A stretch of 64,000 nt of DNA from Hungatella sp. (GTDB lineage Bacteria > Bacillota > Clostridia > Lachnospirales > Lachnospiraceae), in the NCBI GenBank assembly GCA_022795805.1, contig JAAWHK010000004.1, positions 1 through 64,000 of the forward strand, written 5' to 3'. The translations under genes and the position numbers were made by a program. The notes below the pieces were generated by a model. It was not told where the DNA came from, did no database searches, and worked only from the letters and a program-made list of their open reading frames with translations. Positions 56,564-64,000 of this stretch are shown in pieces; the first letter of the stretch is position 1; the number at the start of each line of letters is the position of its first letter.

Positions 56564-57871
56564 TTGTTAGAGATTAAGATAAATGAGGCGGAGAATACAG
56601 CCAGGATCATAGTAGTCGGTGTAGGCGGTGCCGGAAACAACGCGGTGAACCGCATGATTGACGAGAATATCGCAGGAGTGGAGTTTATCGGGGTCAACAC
56701 GGACAAGCAGGCCCTGGGATTCTGCAAGGCTCCCACGGCCATGCAGATCGGGGAGAAGCTGACCAAGGGGCTGGGGGCAGGTGCCAGGCCTGATATCGGC
56801 GAGAAGGCTGCGGAGGAGAGTTCTGAGGAGCTGTCACAGGCCCTTAAGGGGGCGGATATGGTGTTCGTCACCTGCGGTATGGGCGGCGGCACAGGCACGG
56901 GGGCAGCCCCGGTGGTGGCCAAGATCGCCAAGGATATGGGTATCCTTACGGTGGGTGTGGTGACCAAGCCGTTTAAGTTTGAAGCCAGAACCCGTATGAC
57001 CAACGCCCTTCAGGGCATTGAGCGCCTCAAGGAGAGCGTGGACACCCTGATCGTCATCCCCAACGACAAGCTTTTGGAGATCGTGGACCGCAGGACCACT
57101 ATGCCTGACGCGCTGAAGAAGGCCGACGAGGTGCTTCAGCAGGCTGTGCAGGGCATCACGGATCTGATCAATGTGCCGGGCCTCATTAATCTGGACTTTG
57201 CGGACGTTCAGACCGTTATGATCGACAAGGGAATCGCTCACATCGGCATCGGCAGGGCCAAGGGAGACGAGAAGGCCCTGGAGGCGGTGAAGCAGGCTGT
57301 ATCCAGCCCTCTTCTGGAGACCACCATCGAGGGAGCTTCCCACGTGATTATCAATATTTCCGGAGATATCAGCCTCATCGAAGCCAACGAGGCGGCGAGC
57401 TTTGTTCAGGATATGGCCGGTGAGGAGGCCAATATTATCTTCGGCGCCATGTATGACGAGAGCGCCCAGGACGAGGCCGTGATCACCGTCATCGCCACCG
57501 GTCTGGACGGACATGTATCCTCCGCGGGAACGGGCGTATCCGGCGCCATGTCAGGCTTCGGATACAACCGGCAGAAGGCCCAGACAGAGGCTGCGGCCAC
57601 GGCCGCGGCGCCGGCCATGAACATGAACCAGGGGTACGGCCAGGGCCGTCCGGTGCCGGTTCAGGGACAGCCCCCTCTGCGTACGGTGCCGGGAGGGAAT
57701 CAGAGGCAGATCCCGCCGGTACAGGGCGGCGGAGCCGTGGGCGCGGGAGGCCAGCAGCAGCCGGGGCAGGCGCCGGTGCCGCCTCAGCCGGGTACACCCT
57801 ATCGTCCCAATGTAAATGTGAAAGATATCAATATCCCGGATTTTCTGCGGAACAACAACGGCCGGAGGTAG
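56564..57871 (+). CDS. ftsZ: cell division protein FtsZ
   Basis: [34 protein letters not shown]-terminal [18 protein letters not shown] start. Confidence 0.98.
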   Translation: MLEIKINEAENTARIIVVGVGGAGNNAVNRMIDENIAGVEFIGVNTDKQALGFCKAPTAMQIGEKLTKGLGAGARPDIGEKAAEESSEELSQALKGADMVFVTCGMGGGTGTGAAPVVAKIAKDMGILTVGVVTKPFKFEARTRMTNALQGIERLKESVDTLIVIPNDKLLEIVDRRTTMPDALKKADEVLQQAVQGITDLINVPGLINLDFADVQTVMIDKGIAHIGIGRAKGDEKALEAVKQAVSSPLLETTIEGASHVIINISGDISLIEANEAASFVQDMAGEEANIIFGAMYDESAQDEAVITVIATGLDGHVSSAGTGVSGAMSGFGYNRQKAQTEAAATAAAPAMNMNQGYGQGRPVPVQGQPPLRTVPGGNQRQIPPVQGGGAVGAGGQQQPGQAPVPPQPGTPYRPNVNVKDINIPDFLRNNNGRR

Positions 57872-57933
57872 GGCCAAAGCCCCGGGGATCCCAAGCTGCA
57901 GATAAGGATGTGCAGATAGAAATAAAAGAGATA

Positions 57934-57990
57934 AAAAGGATACTGCAGGGCAGGCGGAGTCTCATCCGTCTGGTCTGTTGTATCCTTTTG
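57934..57990. terminator. hairpin downstream of ftsZ
   Basis: AAAAGGATAC ... GTATCCTTTT with inner GGCGGA/TCCGTC pairing. Confidence 0.55.
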
Positions 57991-58063
57991 TTGTTTTAAA
58001 GATGTTTTCCTGTCATTTTCTGACGTATTTTCCCGATAAATTTTCGCTGTGCCATACCCGATT

Positions 58064-58096
58064 TTGACAAAATCCCCACGCATAATTTTCTATAAT
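58064..58096 (+). promoter_or_regulatory. candidate spoIIG-type promoter (TTGACA-21 bp-TATAAT)
   Basis: TTGACA 58064-58069, TATAAT 58091-58096; over-long spacer as in B. subtilis spoIIG. Confidence 0.45.
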
Positions 58097-58157
58097 GGGT
58101 CTGTGAGGGCCGCCGCAGTGAAGCGGCGGTCTCCGGGCAGGAGGTGAGAGCAGGTGC

Positions 58158-58970
58158 GTGGGTCTTGACCTGTACATAGACGTTATTTTTTTTGTGAATT
58201 TTATTATGGATCTGCTTTTGCTCATCCTCCTGAGAAGGATTCTGAAGAAAGTGATTTTAAGAAGACGCCTTCTTCTCGGGGCGGTTTTTGGGGGACTTTT
58301 CGGATGCCTGGAGATTTTCCTGTGGAAGATCCCGGGATATATGTTTGTGTTTATCTCCCTTGGGGAGGCCTTTGTTATGGTGCGGGCGGTGTTTGGCCGG
58401 CAGGAGATTCGGGAGCTTGTCAAGGGTACGGGAATCCTGTTTGGCCTGGCCGTGGCGGCCGGCGGCGCCATGGAGTTTATGCTGCGCTGCACTGCGGCGG
58501 AGAAACTCTTTGCGCTGCCTCTGCTTTTCTGGGTATTTATGGCGGCAGGGGTTTTCTTTCTGGTACAGGGGATGTGGCAGTTCGCGGATGAGGTGGGCAG
58601 GGAGAGGAGAAACCGGTTCACTCTGACCCTTACGGACGCGGGGGTGTCTGAGTGTGTGACGGGATATCTGGACACGGGCAACCGGCTGCAAATGCCTGAA
58701 ACCGCGGAGGGCGTGCATATTGTGGCGGAACGGGTGTTTAAGCGGTTTGCGGATTCAAAGGGAGAGCGGGCGATGATTCCGTACCGCACCATCGGCAACC
58801 CGTGGGGCGTTATGGAGGGAGTCAGGATTGAGAGGATGGAGATCGCGGGAAAGAGGGGAAAAATCAGGATAGATGCCCCCTGGATAGCAAAGGCGCCTTT
58901 CGGGCTGTCCCAAAAGGAGGGCTATGAGGTGCTGCTGTACGGGGAGACAGCCATCAGGGAGGACAAATAA
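58158..58970 (+). CDS. spoIIGA: sigma-E processing peptidase SpoIIGA
   Basis: [38 protein letters not shown] protease motif (DTGN); precedes sigE. Confidence 0.95.
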   Translation: MGLDLYIDVIFFVNFIMDLLLLILLRRILKKVILRRRLLLGAVFGGLFGCLEIFLWKIPGYMFVFISLGEAFVMVRAVFGRQEIRELVKGTGILFGLAVAAGGAMEFMLRCTAAEKLFALPLLFWVFMAAGVFFLVQGMWQFADEVGRERRNRFTLTLTDAGVSECVTGYLDTGNRLQMPETAEGVHIVAERVFKRFADSKGERAMIPYRTIGNPWGVMEGVRIERMEIAGKRGKIRIDAPWIAKAPFGLSQKEGYEVLLYGETAIREDK

Positions 58971-58983
58971 GGAGGAATTACAA

Positions 58984-59724
58984 ATGGTTATAAAAGTATC
59001 CATACCAAATCGTTTTCAGTTTAAAACAGTGCCAAGCTTCCGGACCATGCTGTTTAAGCGGGAGGGGGAGATACATTATATCGGCGGTGCGGACATCCTG
59101 CCGGCGCCTCTGGACAATGAGGAGGAGGCGCGTCTTATCGAAAAGCTGGGAACCGATGAGGAGGGGGAAGCCAAGTCAGCGCTTATCGAGCACAATCTCC
59201 GGCTGGTGGTGTATATAGCAAAGAAATTTGACAATACCAGCGTAGGGGTGGAGGATCTGATCTCCATCGGCACCATCGGGCTTATAAAAGCCATTAACAC
59301 CTTTAACCCGGGGAAGAATATTAAGCTTGCCACCTATGCTTCCAGATGCATTGAGAACGAGATTCTCATGTACTTAAGACGAAACAACAAGACCAAGATG
59401 GAGGTGTCCATAGACGAGCCCCTGAATGTGGACTGGGACGGCAATGAGCTGCTTTTGTCGGATATTCTGGGCACGGAGGAGGATGTGATCTACCGGGAGC
59501 TGGAATATGAGACGGAGAAGGACCTTCTGAACCTGGCCATCAGCCGGCTGAACCCCAGGGAGAGGAAGATCGTGGAACTTCGGTACGGTCTTACCAACGA
59601 GGACGGGGAGGAGATGACCCAGAAGGAGGTGGCGGATCTTCTGGGGATCTCCCAGTCATACATCTCCCGGCTGGAAAAGAAGATCATGAAGAGGCTGAAA
59701 AAAGAGATCGTCAGGTTTGAGTAG
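58984..59724 (+). CDS. sigE: RNA polymerase sporulation sigma factor sigma-E
   Basis: [16 protein letters not shown]..., [54 protein letters not shown]. Confidence 0.96.
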   Translation: MVIKVSIPNRFQFKTVPSFRTMLFKREGEIHYIGGADILPAPLDNEEEARLIEKLGTDEEGEAKSALIEHNLRLVVYIAKKFDNTSVGVEDLISIGTIGLIKAINTFNPGKNIKLATYASRCIENEILMYLRRNNKTKMEVSIDEPLNVDWDGNELLLSDILGTEEDVIYRELEYETEKDLLNLAISRLNPRERKIVELRYGLTNEDGEEMTQKEVADLLGISQSYISRLEKKIMKRLKKEIVRFE

Positions 59725-59857
59725 GCTGTCGCTTCTGTCGATTTATTCTCCTTTTTGTTGAAATATTGACAGATATATGGTATGATAAATTTATTAAAAT
59801 CTGGAAATTGATACGGCATTAGAGGATTAATTACACAAACGAAGAAGGAGGTACGGC

Positions 59858-61459
59858 ATGAAGTTAATGTTCATCGGCGCGGATCACGAGGTGACCGGAA
59901 GCTGTCATTACATTGAGTGCGGCGACACGAAACTGGTAGTGGACTATGGGATGGAGCAGGGGGTCAACCGCTATGAGAACGCCGAGCTGCCTGTAGACTG
60001 CGGGGATCTGGACTATGTGCTCCTGACCCACGCCCACATCGATCATGCGGGCTGCATTCCTCTTCTGTACGCCAGAGGATTCCGCGGACAGATTGTCACG
60101 ACCCATGCCACCGGGGATCTGTGTCAGATCATGCTGAGAGATTCCGCCCACATTCAGGAGATGGAGGCGGAGTGGAAGAACCGGAAGGCCAGGCGTGCCG
60201 GCCAGCCGGAGGTGGTTCCTCTGTATACCATGGAGGACGCCCAGGGGGCCTTGAGTCATCTTACTACCTTTGACTACGGAGAGATCATAAAGCTGAACGA
60301 CGACATTACCGTCCGGTTTACGGATGCAGGGCATCTTCTGGGTTCCGCGTCCATCGAGGTGTGGTGCCATGAGGGGGATGTGGAGAAAAAGATCGTGTTC
60401 TCCGGCGATATCGGCAACACCAACAAGCCTCTCACCAAGGACCCGGATTACATAGAGGAGGCGGACTACGTGGTCATGGAGTGTACCTACGGCAATCGGG
60501 AGCACGATGCCGTTATGGGGCATATCGACGATCTGGCCCGCATTATCCAGACGACCCTGGACCGGGGCGGCAACGTGGTGATTCCGGCCTTCGCCGTAGG
60601 ACGTACCCAGGAGCTTCTGTATTTTATCAGGAAAATCAAGGAGGAGCACATGATATTCGGCCACGAGGGATTTGAGGTCTATGTGGACAGCCCTCTGGCG
60701 GTGGAGGCAACCAATGTGTTCAAGAAGAACCTTCTCCAGTGCTTTGACGACGAGACCAGGGAGCTGGTGAAGCAGGGCATCAATCCGCTGGAATTCCCCG
60801 GGCTGAAACTGTCCGTCACCAGCGAGGATTCCAAGGCCATCAATTTTACCCCCAACGCCAAGGTTATCATCTCCGCTTCGGGAATGTGCGACGCGGGCCG
60901 GATCCGACACCATCTGAAGCACAATTTGTGGTATCCGGAGAGCACCATCGTGTTTGCAGGGTATCAGGCTGAGACGACTTTGGGCCGCAGCCTTATCGAC
61001 GGGGCCAAGACGGTGAAGCTCTTCGGCGAGACCATTGATGTCAGGGCCCGCATCGAGATGATCCAGGGGCTAAGCAGCCATGCGGATGTTAACGGCCTGT
61101 TAAAGTGGATCAGATCCTACAAGAAAAAACCGGACATGGTGTTTGCGGTTCACGGCGACGACGCGGTGTGCGATGTGTTTGCGGAGCGCCTGACGAAGGA
61201 AATGGGGCTGACGGCTGCGGCGCCCTTCAGCGGCTCCGTGTTTGATCTGGCAACGGGGCAGTGGATCACCCGGACGGAGGGCGTCCCTGTGGCCAAGGTT
61301 ACCGCAGCCAGAAAACGTGCCGACTCCGTATTTGCCCGCCTTGTGGCTGCCGGAGAGCGGCTTGCCCGGGTTATCCTCCACAACGAGGGCGGTACAAACA
61401 AGGATTTGGCCAGATTTGCCGACCAGATCAATCTGCTGTGTGATAAGTGGGACAGATAG
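59858..61459 (+). CDS. MBL-fold/beta-CASP/RMMBL RNA-processing-type exonuclease-like protein
   Basis: LLTHAHIDHAGCIPLL, GHLLGSASIEVW, SGDIGNTNKPL, VIISASGMCDAGRIRHHLKHNL, GLSSHADVNGLLKW. Confidence 0.93.
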   Translation: MKLMFIGADHEVTGSCHYIECGDTKLVVDYGMEQGVNRYENAELPVDCGDLDYVLLTHAHIDHAGCIPLLYARGFRGQIVTTHATGDLCQIMLRDSAHIQEMEAEWKNRKARRAGQPEVVPLYTMEDAQGALSHLTTFDYGEIIKLNDDITVRFTDAGHLLGSASIEVWCHEGDVEKKIVFSGDIGNTNKPLTKDPDYIEEADYVVMECTYGNREHDAVMGHIDDLARIIQTTLDRGGNVVIPAFAVGRTQELLYFIRKIKEEHMIFGHEGFEVYVDSPLAVEATNVFKKNLLQCFDDETRELVKQGINPLEFPGLKLSVTSEDSKAINFTPNAKVIISASGMCDAGRIRHHLKHNLWYPESTIVFAGYQAETTLGRSLIDGAKTVKLFGETIDVRARIEMIQGLSSHADVNGLLKWIRSYKKKPDMVFAVHGDDAVCDVFAERLTKEMGLTAAAPFSGSVFDLATGQWITRTEGVPVAKVTAARKRADSVFARLVAAGERLARVILHNEGGTNKDLARFADQINLLCDKWDR

Positions 61460-61512
61460 GACAGGAAAGGCGCGCCGTCTGTCCGTGGGAAGCCGGGATA
61501 TATATACCAGAG

Positions 61513-61546
61513 AGCTGCAGCCGTTTTATGGGCTGCAGCTGTTTTT
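61513..61546 (+). terminator. rho-independent terminator
   Basis: AGCTGCAGCC-gttttat-GGGCTGCAGCT followed by GTTTTT. Confidence 0.85.
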
Positions 61547-61654
61547 AATTTTTAATTAAATCTTACAATATATTACTAATTCTGCATGTCTATTCCATTT
61601 GCGAGAGGATTGTGATATGTTTAGTCTATCACAAAAAATAAAGGAATGATCCCA

Positions 61655-62536
61655 ATGAAGAATAAAGGAGTCATGATTTCACTGGCAGTCATTGTGCTCA
61701 TTGGAATGGTAATCACAACAGGCACTCACAGATTCATAGAGAAGAACAGTTTCCCTACCTCAGCCGCAGCCGGGGATTTGGCAGCGGCAGGCACCGCTCC
61801 GGAGGCAGAGAAGGCCGCCCGTAAGGAAGCAGCGGCTCAGGATCAGGCTGCTGCGGCAGCAGAGGCCGCGGATGAGCAGCCCGTGGCGTATGCAGGCGAT
61901 TTTGCCGGAGAGGATGAGAGCGGGGCTTTTCGGACTTCCGGCGGCACGGAGGGAAGCGGAGGAGGCACGGACGACTTTTGGTCCTCTGAGAGTATCGTCT
62001 TTTCGGAGGACGCCGATTCGGGGGATGCCGGGATGAGGGCCGGAGGGTCCGGCGGCGTTACGGATCAAAGCACCAAAACAGATATTTTATCTCCGCTGGA
62101 GCCCGGAGAGACGCAGGCGGTGATGCCGGCGGAGGCCAAGCTGACAGCGGAGGCGGCCTCCGGAGAATCCCTGTCTTACTATGTGAAGCGGCTTCAGGAT
62201 CTGGACAGTCAGATTCAGAAGACCAGGGAGATCCAGGGCAGCGCCAATGGGGGCAATTCTGCCAAATCGGCGGCTTCCAGCGAATTAAAGCTGTGGGACA
62301 GTGAGCTGAACACCATCTACAATGCCATCCTGGACAGGCTGGAACAGGAACAGTCCGAGGCCCTGGTGAAAGAAGAGCGTGCCTGGCTGAAAGAGCGGGA
62401 CAGCCTCGCCATGGAGGCGGCCCAGAAGACGGCGGGAGGATCCGGAGAGAGCATCGAGTACACAGTGTCCCTCATGGAATCCACCAGACAGCGGGCCTAT
62501 GAGCTGGCAGAGCAGTACGCATGGCTTTTGGAGTAG
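61655..62536 (+). CDS. lysozyme inhibitor LprI (DUF1311)-like domain protein with Ala/Gly/Glu-rich linker
   Basis: N-terminal TM; C-term LKLWDSELNTIYNAILDRLEQEQSEALVKEERAWLKERDSLAMEAAQ. Confidence 0.75.
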   Translation: MKNKGVMISLAVIVLIGMVITTGTHRFIEKNSFPTSAAAGDLAAAGTAPEAEKAARKEAAAQDQAAAAAEAADEQPVAYAGDFAGEDESGAFRTSGGTEGSGGGTDDFWSSESIVFSEDADSGDAGMRAGGSGGVTDQSTKTDILSPLEPGETQAVMPAEAKLTAEAASGESLSYYVKRLQDLDSQIQKTREIQGSANGGNSAKSAASSELKLWDSELNTIYNAILDRLEQEQSEALVKEERAWLKERDSLAMEAAQKTAGGSGESIEYTVSLMESTRQRAYELAEQYAWLLE

Positions 62537-62671
62537 CAGCAGTATGGTTATGAGGCCGGCGCGGACGGGGCCGTATCTTAAAAATCCCGGGAAATGGCTT
62601 GATAAATTCCGGGCCTTGTGATAGGATAAAAGCGGTTCGGAAAGAGGATATCATGTAAGGAGGAAGAGTTT

Positions 62672-62809
62672 ATGGGAGTCATAATTGGAAGTGTTGTTAA
62701 AAATCTGATAGAGGTAGCTGTGTTTGTGGTGATCGCAGGGGCGGGCATTATGCTGGGCAAAAATATGGCCGTGAAGAAATCAGCCAACAGCAAAGACACT
62801 ACGAAATAG
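62672..62809 (+). CDS. 45-aa single-TM small protein
   Basis: [45 protein letters not shown] with RBS aggaggaag. Confidence 0.65.
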   Translation: MGVIIGSVVKNLIEVAVFVVIAGAGIMLGKNMAVKKSANSKDTTK

Positions 62810-62825
62810 ACGCGGAGGAACGGAC

Positions 62826-64000
62826 GTGGAGAAATACGGTGTTAACGAATTGAGAAAGATGTTTTTGGAATTCTTCGAGAGCAAAGACCATCTGGCCATG
62901 AAAAGCTTTTCCCTGGTTCCTCACAATGACAACAGCCTGCTGCTGATCAACTCCGGAATGGCGCCCTTAAAGCCATACTTTACGGGGCAGGAGATTCCGC
63001 CCAGGAGACGGGTCACCACCTGTCAGAAGTGCATTCGCACGGGAGACATCGAGAATATCGGAAAGACTGCCCGCCATGGCACATTTTTTGAGATGCTGGG
63101 CAATTTTTCTTTTGGGGATTATTTTAAGACAGAGGCCATTCACTGGTCCTGGGAATTTTTGACGGAGGTAATAGGGCTGTCTGCAGACAGGCTGTATCCG
63201 TCGGTGTATCTGGAGGACGACGAGGCCTTTGAGATATGGAATAAGGAGATAGGGATTCCCAGCGAGAGGATCTTCCGCTTCGGCAAGGAGGATAATTTCT
63301 GGGAGCACGGCGCAGGTCCCTGCGGCCCCTGCTCGGAGATCTACTATGACAGAGGCGAGAAGTACGGATGTAAAAAGCCCGGGTGTACCGTGGGATGCGA
63401 GTGTGACCGCTACATCGAGGTGTGGAACAACGTGTTCACTCAGTTTGAGAATGACGGCCACGGCAACTACACGGAGCTGGTTCAGAAGAACATTGATACC
63501 GGCATGGGGCTGGAGCGCCTGGCGGTTGTGGTTCAGGACGCGGATTCTCTGTTCACCGTGGACACCAACAAGGCTCTGCTGGATCAGGTGTGCGCACTGG
63601 CGGGCACCCGCTACCAGGCAGACGAGAAGAAGGATGTGTCCCTTCGGATCATTGCGGATCATGTGAAGTCCTGCACATTTATGATCTCGGACGGCATCAT
63701 GCCTTCCAATGAAGGCAGGGGATACGTGCTCAGACGGCTTCTGCGCAGGGCGGCCCGCCACGGAAGGATTCTGGGGATCGACGGGAAGTTTTTGGCAGGC
63801 TTAAGCGAGACGGTGATTGCCCTGTCAAAGGACGGCTATCCGGAGCTTGAGGAGAAGAAGGCCATGATCTTAAAGGTCCTCAGCGAGGAGGAGGACAAGT
63901 TTAACAAGACCATCAACCAGGGTCTGGCCATCTTAAGCGATCTGGAGCAGTCCATGAGCCGAGACGGCGTGACGGTTCTGTCCGGTGAGGACGCGTTTAA
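62826..64000 (+). CDS. alaS: alanyl-tRNA synthetase (5' part, runs off window)
   Basis: GTG start; [54 protein letters not shown]..., GNFSFGDYF. Confidence 0.97.
   Translation, partial: MEKYGVNELRKMFLEFFESKDHLAMKSFSLVPHNDNSLLLINSGMAPLKPYFTGQEIPPRRRVTTCQKCIRTGDIENIGKTARHGTFFEMLGNFSFGDYFKTEAIHWSWEFLTEVIGLSADRLYPSVYLEDDEAFEIWNKEIGIPSERIFRFGKEDNFWEHGAGPCGPCSEIYYDRGEKYGCKKPGCTVGCECDRYIEVWNNVFTQFENDGHGNYTELVQKNIDTGMGLERLAVVVQDADSLFTVDTNKALLDQVCALAGTRYQADEKKDVSLRIIADHVKSCTFMISDGIMPSNEGRGYVLRRLLRRAARHGRILGIDGKFLAGLSETVIALSKDGYPELEEKKAMILKVLSEEEDKFNKTINQGLAILSDLEQSMSRDGVTVLSGEDAF

Noticed and set aside
61655-62536. SpoIIIAH-like assignment
   Set aside because: Acidic linker and N-terminal TM are reminiscent, but the C-terminal LWDSELNTIYN... 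pattern fits LprI/DUF1311 better and there is no spoIIIA operon context

Overview
Read as Lachnospiraceae/Clostridia-type chromosomal DNA, GC-rich and mostly + strand. (1) 0-4.3 kb: tail of a LytTR-type regulator, an AgrC-like GHKL histidine kinase, a TetR/DUF4180 pair, and the relic of an AAA ATPase module. (2) 4.7-30.3 kb: a ~25.6 kb co-directional exopolysaccharide locus. It opens with a Gram-positive-type Pel module (PelD with an N-terminal SDR/epimerase-like domain, PelE-like, DUF2194/PelA-deacetylase-like, PelF, PelG) and continues with glycosyltransferases, a putative GT-C membrane protein, DUF4832, a pyruvyl transferase, an F420-dehydrogenase-beta-like Fe-S protein, two DUF1919 proteins (one fused to GT2), a Wzm/Wzt-like ABC transporter and a NodB deacetylase. 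(3) 30.6-43.9 kb: MATE, DUF3842, LRR lipoprotein, an MFS exporter behind a short Cys-rich leader ORF with nested inverted repeats, PadR/DUF2812, T-box-thrS, GH1, SnoaL-like, Nmad3-like, ychF. (4) 44.3-64 kb: Spo0E-like, a dcw division/cell-wall cluster (mraZ to ftsZ, with two tandem class B PBPs), spoIIGA-sigE, a beta-CASP MBL protein, an LprI-like protein, and the start of alaS. Main leads: the Pel locus with a catalytically degenerate SDR domain fused to a PelD that keeps the c-di-GMP I-site RxxD; the leader-peptide attenuator candidate before the MFS gene; and the decayed ATPase module. All calls come from reading the sequence; no homology search was run.
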